Assembly: GCA_003169975.1 (NCBI GenBank)
Contig: PNAA01000016.1
Span: forward strand, 1-34,319
DNA from: Spartobacteria bacterium
GTDB taxonomy: Bacteria > Verrucomicrobiota > Verrucomicrobiia > Chthoniobacterales > UBA10450
Direction of reading: 5' to 3'
Length of the DNA stretch: 34,319 bases
Shown: piece by piece, positions 22,599 through 29,671 of the stretch
Position numbering within the stretch: the stretch's first letter is position 1
Layout of the letters: every line of letters starts with the position of its first letter
Notes under the pieces: model-generated
The model's database searches: none
What the model saw: only the letters and a program-made list of their open reading frames with translations
What the model was told of the DNA's origin: nothing
Program-made: the position numbers and the translations under genes

Positions 22599-24200
22599 AT
22601 GCCCAGAAAAGGTCACCCTCCGTTGACCCGCAACTTGCGGGAGGCATTCGCGGTTGCGCGGGAGGCGTGGGAACGCAATATGCCACCGCAAGACGTGGCA
22701 GAGCAGCGCCGCGAGCGCCGAGCGGTTGCAATCACTCGCCGCCGATTTCTCGGTACCGCCGTCGCTGCCACGGCGGGTCTGGCGTTGGCGCGGCCCCTTC
22801 GCGCCTCAGGCAACTCTCCTAGAATCGTAGTCATCGGCGCCGGTCTCGCGGGATTGCGCTTCGCCCACGCGCTTTGGACTCGTAAGGGGATCGCATCGAC
22901 GATCTACGAAGCGAACACACGACTGGGTGGACGATGCTGGACCAATCGTGACTTCTTTGCCAGCGGTCAGGTGGCCGAGCAGGGGGGAGAATTCATCTCG
23001 AGCGAGCACACTTCGATGCGGCAACTGGCGGCGGAGTTTGGTTTCCAGTTGGCCAACGTCTACGGAGGCTCCGAACCCGCTTACAACGACGTCTGCTGGC
23101 TGGACGGCGATTACTATACGGTCCCGGAGTTGAATGCCGACCTGCACCCGCTCCTGCCCGTGCTGGCTGCGGCGCGCAGGGCTGCTCCTTATCCGACACT
23201 CTATAACCGTTACATGCAGGCGGGTTATGAGCTGGATCATATGTCATGCACGGACTGGATCAGCCGGAATGTGGCGGGCGGGACAACGAGCAAGCTCGGG
23301 CGGATTTTGCTCTCCAATCAGATAGGAGAATACGGCTGCGAACCTGATGTCCAGCCCGCGCTGAATTTGATCTACCTGATCAGCGGCCTCGGGACGGGCG
23401 GTTTGGCCGGAACCGATGAACAGTATCATGTCATCGGCGGAAATGATCAGATTCCGACAATGATGGCCGACCAGTTACCCCAAGGCTCAATCCAGACCGG
23501 GATGGCGCTGGTGGCGCTCAAACGGCGCAGTGACGCCAGTTACACCTGCACCTTCGAGGCCGGCTCCGGGCAGGTGGAAGTGTCGGCGGACCATGTCGTC
23601 CTCGCGCTGCCCTTCAATCAATTGAAGAAGGTCGATCTGAGCAAGGCGGGATTATCTCCGGTGAAGATGGCGGCGATCAATGGTTACGCGCTGGGCACGA
23701 ACGCGAAGCTGGCGTTGCAGTGCAAGACGCGTCCGTGGGCTCGGCCGGATCATTGGAGCGGCGTTTGCTATACCGAGCCGCAAGGCTTTCAACTATCCTG
23801 GGATGCGACGGTCTCGCAAAATGGGCCGGCGGGAATCCTATTACGGTTCCCGGGTGGTAACGCAGGAGGTGCGAATGCTTTTCCGGGAGCGGCCGCTCAT
23901 GGCCCGGCTCCGGCGCAATACGCGCAGGATTTCCTGGCCGGTGTCGAGGCTCCGTTCCCCGGATGCCAGGCGAGTTATAATGGGCTGGCTTGGCTCGATT
24001 GGTGGGAGCAAGACCCATTCATCGGCGGCGCCTACGGTTGCTATCAATTGGGTAACTACACCGCATTCGCCGGCATCGAGAAGGTGTCGGAGGGTAACGT
24101 CCATTTCTGCGGCGCGCAGACGGACTTGGATTTCCAAGGGTTTATGGAAGGGGCCGTCCGCTCTGCCGAAACATTGGCCCTGAGAAGCGGACTCTTTTGA
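22599..24200 (+). CDS. Tat-exported flavin amine oxidase (533 aa)
   Basis: A long N-terminus carries a twin-arginine motif TRRRFLG (46-52) followed by a hydrophobic stretch (TAVAATAGLALA), so the folded flavoprotein should be exported by Tat. The FAD-binding Rossmann motif is VVIGAGLAGLRFA (Gly80, Gly82, Gly85). The flavin region LGGRCWTN, the late EQGGEFIS and the C-terminal VHFCGAQTDLDFQGFMEGAV are typical of monoamine oxidase / L-amino-acid oxidase relatives. It would oxidise an amine in the periplasm, giving aldehyde or imine, ammonia and hydrogen peroxide. The ATG at 22599 is the only one before the Tat motif with a plausible leader. The substrate is unknown; no partner gene is adjacent. 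Confidence 0.88.
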   Translation: MPRKGHPPLTRNLREAFAVAREAWERNMPPQDVAEQRRERRAVAITRRRFLGTAVAATAGLALARPLRASGNSPRIVVIGAGLAGLRFAHALWTRKGIASTIYEANTRLGGRCWTNRDFFASGQVAEQGGEFISSEHTSMRQLAAEFGFQLANVYGGSEPAYNDVCWLDGDYYTVPELNADLHPLLPVLAAARRAAPYPTLYNRYMQAGYELDHMSCTDWISRNVAGGTTSKLGRILLSNQIGEYGCEPDVQPALNLIYLISGLGTGGLAGTDEQYHVIGGNDQIPTMMADQLPQGSIQTGMALVALKRRSDASYTCTFEAGSGQVEVSADHVVLALPFNQLKKVDLSKAGLSPVKMAAINGYALGTNAKLALQCKTRPWARPDHWSGVCYTEPQGFQLSWDATVSQNGPAGILLRFPGGNAGGANAFPGAAAHGPAPAQYAQDFLAGVEAPFPGCQASYNGLAWLDWWEQDPFIGGAYGCYQLGNYTAFAGIEKVSEGNVHFCGAQTDLDFQGFMEGAVRSAETLALRSGLF

Positions 24201-24203
24201 CGA

Positions 24204-24224
24204 GGCAGTGATCAGTGATCTGCG
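24204..24224. repeat. Heptamer repeats GGCAGTG, ATCAGTG, ATCTGCG
   Basis: Three 7-mers directly after the amine oxidase stop. Same family as at 21356. Confidence 0.55.
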
Positions 24225-24294
24225 GGCGGGCAGCACTGCTTCATTTGGCTCGTTGCCCATTCGCTCCGATGAGCGGTGCCTGATATTGTGGCGG

Positions 24295-24801
24295 GTGAGA
24301 AACACGGCAAAGCAGCCACAGCCACTCGGGATGAAGGTGCTGGTAGTGTTTTTTGCCTTTGGAGCGACGGCTTGCGCGATCACCATCGCCGCGCTCATTT
24401 TCCCGGGCGGCTGGATCGAGTTGGTCTGGCGATTGAACCCAGAGGCGCGGATCGGGTTCCAGGGGATGGGACCGGCATTGTCCGTGTTGCTGATGACGGT
24501 GGTGGGGATGGCGGGTGCAGGAGTGGCCTTCGGGTTGGCGAAGTGCAGGCCGTGAGGGCGGCAGTTGGCGATCGGGATCGTGACGGTGAATCTCCTCGGC
24601 GACTCCCTGAACGCCTTGGTGCGGCATGATTGGCGGACGTTGATCGGGCTGCCAATCGGAGGGGCGATGATCGCGTATCTTTTGAAAGGCCGAAGGATGA
24701 AGGCTGACGCCAAGATTCCGAAATCAGGAGGGACGCGATATAAAGGGGCGCCGAATCCGCGGTGTATGCTTTACCCGGTCGGGCATGGAAGCTGCTTTTA
24801 A
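24295..24801 (+). pseudogene. Four-helix membrane protein with an in-frame TGA
   Basis: From a GTG at 24295 (or the ATG at 24331) the frame reads RNTAKQPQPLGMKVLVVFFA, then two membrane helices (AITIAALIFPGG, LSVLLMTVVGMAGAGVAFGLA) and a TGA at 24553. The same frame continues without interruption as GRQLAIGIVTVNLLGDSLN, VRHDWRTLIGLPIGGAMIAYLL and a stop at 24801. Together they look like one protein of about 168 residues with four helices. The stop falls in CRP-stop-GRQLA, where a TGG (Trp) one base different would restore it. The protein family is a small integral membrane protein I recognise only by appearance. Either a true nonsense mutation or a sequence error. Confidence 0.6.
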
Positions 24802-24826
24802 ACATGGTGAATATAGCGAAATCACC

Positions 24827-25120
24827 ATGACAACAACCTTCTCTGATCCCGCATTAGCTCCTCAACCATCATCGTTTGGATTCTCCGAACTGGGAACCGC
24901 CTTGCTTGAGCCCTTGTTGGTCGTGGGCGCTTCCCTGTTCTGGCTGGTCGCGCTCCCCTTCGTGGCGCTCTCTCTGATGTGCGTGAAGATCTGGGACACG
25001 GTGGCGGCACTCCGAATGGGCACGGCGGCACGCGCCAATCCGCTCATCCTCCGCAGCGGCGCGCCAAAAACCATCCAGGCCCTTTCCGAACGCAAGTCGG
25101 CCAAGGCAGCGCAAATCTAG
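24827..25120 (+). CDS. Small single-pass membrane protein (97 aa)
   Basis: I use the ATG at 24827 (MTTTFSDPALAPQPS). An earlier in-frame ATG at 24785 lies within the end of the preceding pseudogene. One strong membrane helix (LLVVGASLFWLVALPFVALSLMCV) with a polar N-terminal part and a basic, Ala-rich tail. No family is recognised. Its TAG and the TAG of the convergent VOC gene share the palindrome CTAG, so the two genes are fully end-to-end. Confidence 0.5.
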   Translation: MTTTFSDPALAPQPSSFGFSELGTALLEPLLVVGASLFWLVALPFVALSLMCVKIWDTVAALRMGTAARANPLILRSGAPKTIQALSERKSAKAAQI

Positions 25121-25515
25121 TCGCTTTGCGGGTTCGCCCCTTGGACAGATAGCTCCCAGCGATAGCCGTCGGGATCGTGGAACCAGAGGCCCATGTGCGG
25201 CGAGCCCGGCGCTTCCGGGCCGATTTCGTCCCCGGGGTCCTCGATATCAGCACCGATCTTCTTGAGGTGCTTCAGTGCCTTTTCCAAGGTCGCCAAGTCA
25301 GGCAGGTGAAACGACATATGGCCGATGGTTTCCGGCGAGGGTCGGCCTTTGGAAAACGCGATCGTAACGTTTTCGTTGCCGACGGCGACGCCATCCTCGA
25401 AGTCGAACTGCTTCTTGAGTCCCAACGCGCGCGCAAACCACTGCGCGCTTTTTTTCGGATTGCGTACGGCCAGGCCAAGATGACCGACGGTGCCGAGAGT
25501 GAATGGAGCGCGCAT
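25117..25515 (-). CDS. VOC (glyoxalase/bleomycin-resistance fold) protein (132 aa)
   Basis: The ATG at 25515 gives MRAPFTLGTVGHLGLAVRN. The two beta-alpha-beta-beta-beta modules of the vicinal oxygen chelate fold are visible. Module 1 (GHLGLAVRNPKKSAQWFARAL to VTIAFSKG) begins with a metal-binding His. Module 2 (GHMSFHLPDLATLEKALKHL to MGLWFHDPDGYRWELSV) carries the His of GHMSF and the Glu of WELSV. Length is right for a one-domain dimer. Metal-dependent lyase or dioxygenase activity is possible; the substrate cannot be told. It is convergent with the small membrane protein and overlaps it by four bases. Confidence 0.85.
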   Translation of the reverse strand: MRAPFTLGTVGHLGLAVRNPKKSAQWFARALGLKKQFDFEDGVAVGNENVTIAFSKGRPSPETIGHMSFHLPDLATLEKALKHLKKIGADIEDPGDEIGPEAPGSPHMGLWFHDPDGYRWELSVQGANPQSD

Positions 25516-25627
25516 GATTATCTGCAAAGAGAATCGCGGCGCGCGGTTGGTGCGGACGGGGGGAGACGCGCGGAACAGGTGTGGTTTCGGCTGAAGCTTA
25601 CAGTGTAGAGCAATAAGGCGTTAAGTC

Positions 25628-25763
25628 CGGCGACCCATTGTGTCATCCTGAGCGGAGCCGAAGGATCCCGTTGTGCTACGAGTAGTTCTCTCCGCGTGCC
25701 GGGCCGCTCGTCACTCCACGGGATCCCTCGGCTTCGCTCGGGATGACCGCAATGGGTCGGCCG
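25628..25763. repeat. Long imperfect inverted repeat
   Basis: The left arm (25628-25671, with GACCCATTG, GTCATCCTGAGCGGAGCCG and AAGGATCCCGT) is repeated inverted in the right arm (25717-25763, reading on the minus strand GACCCATTGC, GGTCATCCCGAGCGAAGCCG and AGGGATCCCGTG). The loop is about 45 bases. The core GTCATCCTGAGCG...AAGGATC is a dispersed repeat of a type common in several bacterial phyla. It fills the gap 25516-25772, with no gene inside. It may act as an RNA hairpin ending the MsrB transcript. Confidence 0.85.
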
Positions 25764-25772
25764 ACGAAGCGG

Positions 25773-26444
25773 CTACTTCTTCGTCTCCTTGTCGAAGAGA
25801 TAAAGATATTGGCCGTAGCCTTCTTCTTTCATCTTCTCGACCGGCACGAAGCGCAGCGCGGCAGAATTGATGCAATAGCGCATGCCGGTTGGTGCCGGGC
25901 CGTCGTCGAAAAGATGGCCGAGATGTGCGTCGCCCTCCTTGGACCGGACTTCGTTGCGCTCCATGAACAAGCTCCGATCGCTTTTTTCCGCGATGTGCGC
26001 CGGGTCGATCGGCTTGGTAAAGCTCGGCCAGCCGGTGCCGCTCTCAAACTTGTCGGTCGAAGCGAAGAGCGCTTCGCCGCTGATCAAGTCGACGTAAATG
26101 CCGGGCTTGTGGTTGTCCCAATAGGCGTTGTGAAATGGCGGCTCGGTCCCGTTTTCGCGGGTCACGTGATATTGTTCGGGAGTGAGTTTCTTGCGCAATT
26201 CGGTATCAGACATGGTTTTGATCTCGTTGGTTTTATCGGAAGCGTTTTGGGCGTTGGTCGCCACATCGTTGGCCGCGACCACCGCGGAAGTCTGGGGGGC
26301 CGGATCCTGTTTTCCGCCGGCGTGTCCGACATAAAGCGATGTCGCTGCGATCAACATCAGGATCGCGGCGCCGACCCAGATGACTGACCGCCGGTTTCCC
26401 TGGCGGAGCGACTGCCGATAGAGTGAATCAGGTATTTCGTTCAT
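25773..26444 (-). CDS. msrB: Membrane-anchored methionine sulfoxide reductase B (223 aa)
   Basis: An N-terminal membrane helix ([20 protein letters not shown], 21-40) and a 40-residue linker precede a complete MsrB domain: [42 protein letters not shown] and the catalytic [11 protein letters not shown] (Cys191). MsrB reduces methionine-R-sulfoxide in proteins. Cys191 is the only cysteine, so the zinc-binding CxxC pairs and a resolving Cys are absent; the usual YVCxxCG segment is YVDLISG. Regeneration must therefore use an external thiol. The anchor places the enzyme on the outer face of the inner membrane, suggesting repair of extracytoplasmic proteins. It is followed by the long inverted repeat. 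Confidence 0.92.
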   Translation of the reverse strand: MNEIPDSLYRQSLRQGNRRSVIWVGAAILMLIAATSLYVGHAGGKQDPAPQTSAVVAANDVATNAQNASDKTNEIKTMSDTELRKKLTPEQYHVTRENGTEPPFHNAYWDNHKPGIYVDLISGEALFASTDKFESGTGWPSFTKPIDPAHIAEKSDRSLFMERNEVRSKEGDAHLGHLFDDGPAPTGMRYCINSAALRFVPVEKMKEEGYGQYLYLFDKETKK

Positions 26445-26496
26445 CGGAGATAAGACAATCTAAGACCCGATTTATTCCCCGGCAACGGTTGCATTG

Positions 26497-27984
26497 TCAG
26501 GCGAAATCCGGCCGGCCGGCTTCGGGAACCCGGATGTAACGGCGGAAGACGAGCAATCCGACCGGTGCGACCGTGGCCGCGAGCGCGAAGATGAGCCACA
26601 TCATGCCGGGCCGGCGCGGCCCTTCCGCGGGACAGAAAGCCGCAAGGATCCAACCGGACGTGCCAACGAGGAGCTTGCCGACGAGAAACGGAAGATAAGC
26701 CAGCGCGCCGTAGGAGGCTTCCTGACCGGCGGGCGCGATGGCGGCCGCGTATTCGTAGACGCGCGGCGAATAAAAAGCTTCGCCCACGGAGAAGACCATC
26801 AGATACAGCGCCGCCATGACGTAATAGGGATTGATGCTTCCCTCGAGCCCGAGATAGCCGTGCCCGAGCCATTGCCCGAATGGGCCATTCGCCAAAGGTA
26901 CGAACCACACCGGCGGCAACGCCATGATGAAAACTCCCGCGGCACAAATGGCGCCGCCGATCACGACCATGCGATAAGCGGCGAACTGTTGCGTCAGCGC
27001 CCCGATGGCGGGTAGGAGCAGGATGATGAGAATCGCATTGATATTCGCGAGCTTGCCGACAGGCGCATGCAAGCCCAGTACGCGATCACCAAACTTCGGG
27101 AAGACATAATCCATCTGCAGGAAGATGGCTTTGAGAAATCCGATCAGAAGAAAGAAGACGAGGATGCGAGCGAAAGAAGACTGCCCGACGAGCCGCCGGA
27201 AGAGCCGGAGGGTATCGGCCGCGCTTTGTCGCACCGTCTCGGCGATTCCTTGCAAGAAGCCGGATGTTGCTGCCACCACCCGCTCCTCCCGCGCTTTCTC
27301 CTCCTCCCCGCGGCGGAGAAAGTAAATCGCGGGGAAAATCAGGATCTCGATCGTTAGGCTGACCAGGAAGAGTTGCTCGTGTGTCGTCGGTTGGAACCCG
27401 AAGAAGCTAAGCCGCAGATCCAGTTGCCGGATGTAATCAAAAATCCATCCGGCCGCGACGTAACCGACGTTCATCACCATGTAGATGATCGAGAAAGAGA
27501 TCGAGCGCTGCTGGGTGGTCGAATAACGCCGCGTCGCGGCCAGCAGCACCGGTGTCCCGAGCGCCTCGCCGACCGCGAGCGGCAGCACGCCGCAAATCAG
27601 CGCGAGCGAGGGAATCGTAGTCACGACCATGACGCTGCGTGCGAAGGTGCAAATGGCGACCCCGAGGAAAAACGTCCGGCGCAAACCGATGGCATCGGTG
27701 AGCGAGCCGGCGAGCAAGGTAAACACCGTCATAGCCGGCGCCCAGACCCAGCCGACCAAGGCCCCGGCCGCCTGATCGCTGAAGCCGAGATCCCGCGAGA
27801 GCCATAGCACCATGGTCTTGTTCGTGACCGAGTAGGCGGTGTAGATGAGAAACTTAATCAGGAACGTGAGCCACAGCTCGCGTTGCGCACTTTTCAGCAC
27901 GGCGAACTTGGCAAAGAATCCGGCCAGGCCCGTCTTGATCGGCGGAGGATCGCCCACGGCCGCGCCTTCTTTCGTCGGAGTCAC
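26497..27984 (-). CDS. Major facilitator superfamily transporter (495 aa)
   Basis: Starts with GTG at 27984, after which there is a 35-residue cytoplasmic leader. About 12-14 hydrophobic helices are visible (for example WLTFLIKFLIYTAYSVTN, LVGWVWAPAMTVFTLLAG, RMVVIGGAICAAGVFIMAL). The MFS loop 2-3 signature appears as GSLTDAIGLRRTFFLG. A charged central loop with GEEEKAREERVVA lies between the halves, and a smaller domain-like loop follows (GIAETVRQSAADTLRLF). It resembles uncharacterised verrucomicrobial and planctomycetal MFS proteins. Substrate unknown. It ends 52 bases upstream of the msrB start, so the two may be co-transcribed. Confidence 0.85.
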   Translation of the reverse strand: MTPTKEGAAVGDPPPIKTGLAGFFAKFAVLKSAQRELWLTFLIKFLIYTAYSVTNKTMVLWLSRDLGFSDQAAGALVGWVWAPAMTVFTLLAGSLTDAIGLRRTFFLGVAICTFARSVMVVTTIPSLALICGVLPLAVGEALGTPVLLAATRRYSTTQQRSISFSIIYMVMNVGYVAAGWIFDYIRQLDLRLSFFGFQPTTHEQLFLVSLTIEILIFPAIYFLRRGEEEKAREERVVAATSGFLQGIAETVRQSAADTLRLFRRLVGQSSFARILVFFLLIGFLKAIFLQMDYVFPKFGDRVLGLHAPVGKLANINAILIILLLPAIGALTQQFAAYRMVVIGGAICAAGVFIMALPPVWFVPLANGPFGQWLGHGYLGLEGSINPYYVMAALYLMVFSVGEAFYSPRVYEYAAAIAPAGQEASYGALAYLPFLVGKLLVGTSGWILAAFCPAEGPRRPGMMWLIFALAATVAPVGLLVFRRYIRVPEAGRPDFA

Positions 27985-28139
27985 CGGGGAAAAGAATCAG
28001 CGGAATTCATCGGAATGGAAGAGCCATCTCACAAGTATCGGTTCGGAGCGAATACGATCGCCCGGGAAGGGGCAGGCCACACTTCCGCGACGTTGGCCTA
28101 ACGACTCCGTGAAACGCTCAAGAAGACGTGTTCCGAAGA

Positions 28140-28514
28140 TTAGGGCCGCAGGATTGCGGCGAAGGCCGCCCAATATCGCCAGAGGAGGAAAAGGAAAAGG
28201 GCCGCGATGATGAGCGCGAGCGGGAGACCTTCGGTGGCGAGCAGGATGTGGAAGAGGACGATGTTGACGATGATCGGCCCGAGGATGGTGAGCCCGAGCG
28301 GGACAAAGCGGCCGATGAGGAGGAGGAGCCCGCCGACGAACTGGCAGGCCGCGATGGCGTAGACGTATCCGCTGGCGAAGAAGGCGTGCAGGAATTCGCC
28401 CGCAAGGCCGTGGGGCAGGGGCGGCATGGGGAGGAAGCGCAGAAACCCATTCGCGCCAAAGACGACGAAGACCAGCCCGAGCAGAACGCGCACGATGATG
28501 GTGACGATTTTCAT
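28140..28514 (-). CDS. DoxX-like membrane protein (124 aa)
   Basis: ATG at 28514 (MKIVTIIVRVLLGLVFVVFGANGF); the longer open frame is only an overlap with ftsY. Four membrane helices are visible: the N-terminal one with the DoxX-like GLVFVVFGANGFLRF, then YVYAIAACQFVGGLLLLIG, LGLTILGPIIVNIVLFHILL and PLALIIAALFLFLLW. DoxX-family proteins occur in thiosulfate oxidation and in membrane oxidoreductase complexes, but most have unknown function. It lies 70 bases downstream of ftsY on the same strand. Confidence 0.8.
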   Translation of the reverse strand: MKIVTIIVRVLLGLVFVVFGANGFLRFLPMPPLPHGLAGEFLHAFFASGYVYAIAACQFVGGLLLLIGRFVPLGLTILGPIIVNIVLFHILLATEGLPLALIIAALFLFLLWRYWAAFAAILRP

Positions 28515-28584
28515 GGGCCCTGTTATTCCAGAACTCGCGCTGGTTTGGGAGAGAGAAGATGAGGCTGGCGGCTCACCGCATTTC

Positions 28585-29433
28585 TCACAGCATTTGCTCG
28601 ATGAATGCGCGGCTGTCGAAGGGCGCGAGATCTTCCAGCTTCTCGCCGGTGCCAACAAAGCGTGTCGGGATCCCGAGTTCATGCTGGATCGCAATCACGA
28701 CACCGCCCTTGCCGCTGCCGTCGAGCTTGGTCACGATGAGGCCGGTGAGATCGACCGCGGCGTGAAACTCGCGCGCCTGCGCGAGGGCATTGCTGCCCGT
28801 CGTCGCGTCGACCACGAGGAGGCGTTCGTGTGGCGCCTGCGGATCATGTTTCGCGAGTGAGCGTTTAATTTTCTCCAACTCCGCCATCAGGTTTCTCTTG
28901 GTGTGCAGACGCCCGGCGGTGTCGCAAATGAGGAACTCGATGTCGCGCCGGTCCGCGGATTGGTAGGCTTCATAACAGAGCGCGGCCGGATCGGCGTTGT
29001 ATTGGCCGCGGATCATTTCAATTTTCAAGCGCTCCGCCCAGATGGCGAGTTGCTCGATCGCGGCGGCGCGGAAGGTGTCGGCCGCCGCGAGTAAGACGGA
29101 GTGCCGGCTGCGCTGAAAATAATAGGCGAGCTTGGCCGTTGAGGTGGTCTTACCGGTGCCGTTCACGCCGACGATGAGGATCGCTTTTGGCTTCGCGGGG
29201 AGGGGACGGATTGGCGCCGGCTGGATCGGCAGGACGCGCAGGATTTCTTCCCGGGCAACTTCCGCGACATCCTGCGCGGTGATCGTCTGCGTGAGGGCGC
29301 GTTCCCGCAGCGCGCTCACGATGCGCAGACTCATCGGCACGCCGAGATCGCTCCGGATGAGCATCTCTTCGAGCTCATCCCAATCGACCGGCTTGCCGGC
29401 GAATTTCTGAATAAGCGACTTGAAGAATTTCAT
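28585..29433 (-). CDS. ftsY: Signal recognition particle receptor FtsY (282 aa)
   Basis: The SRP receptor GTPase. The N domain (about 1-75: DWDELEEMLIRSDLGVPMSLRIV) leads into the G domain with G1 GVNGTGKTT (89-97), the insertion-box region LLAAADTFRAAAIEQLAIWA, G3 DTAGR (171-175), G4 TKLD (235-238) and the C-terminal FVGTGEKLEDLAPFD. It docks ribosome-SRP complexes at the membrane for co-translational insertion. The acidic A domain of E. coli FtsY is missing; the protein starts directly with the amphipathic MKFFKSLIQKF helix, which can bind membrane, as in other short FtsY proteins. Confidence 0.95.
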   Translation of the reverse strand: MKFFKSLIQKFAGKPVDWDELEEMLIRSDLGVPMSLRIVSALRERALTQTITAQDVAEVAREEILRVLPIQPAPIRPLPAKPKAILIVGVNGTGKTTSTAKLAYYFQRSRHSVLLAAADTFRAAAIEQLAIWAERLKIEMIRGQYNADPAALCYEAYQSADRRDIEFLICDTAGRLHTKRNLMAELEKIKRSLAKHDPQAPHERLLVVDATTGSNALAQAREFHAAVDLTGLIVTKLDGSGKGGVVIAIQHELGIPTRFVGTGEKLEDLAPFDSRAFIEQML

Positions 29434-29531
29434 TGCCTAACGACGGAGTGATGGAGTAGTGAAATGATGGAGTAATGGGGAGGTGACATTTCAATACTCC
29501 ATCACTCCATGCCTTCCTCCACCTTCGCAAA

Positions 29532-29562
29532 AAGAAAAATACAGCGCCTCGCTCGGAGACGC
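29532..29562 (-). terminator. Terminator after the TPR gene
   Basis: On the minus strand GCGTCTC...GAGGCGC forms a 7-bp stem (one G-U pair), followed by TGTATTTTTCTTTTT. It lies between the TPR gene and ftsY. The adjoining part of the gap 29434-29530 contains degenerate copies of ATGGAGT(A/G) in both orientations and no gene. Confidence 0.7.
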
Positions 29563-29671
29563 CGCATTTACGAATTAGGTGCCGGTTACGTCGCCTCGGC
29601 CAGCGCGTCTTCCACCACCTGGAGATGCTCTTTCAAGGCCGGGAGAGACGGCTCCGGCGGGCGCGCCGAGC

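Noticed and set aside
22446-22691. Upstream extension of the short membrane protein
   Set aside because: It overlaps the start of the divergent amine oxidase gene and reads spacer; no signal or domain is present.
11398-24555. TGA read as an amino acid (recoded genome), because two genes have in-frame TGA codons
   Set aside because: Several intact genes (serine hydrolase, methyltransferase, amine oxidase) end in TGA and Trp is coded by TGG throughout. The two breaks fall at positions that would be Arg and Trp, so no single reassignment fits both.
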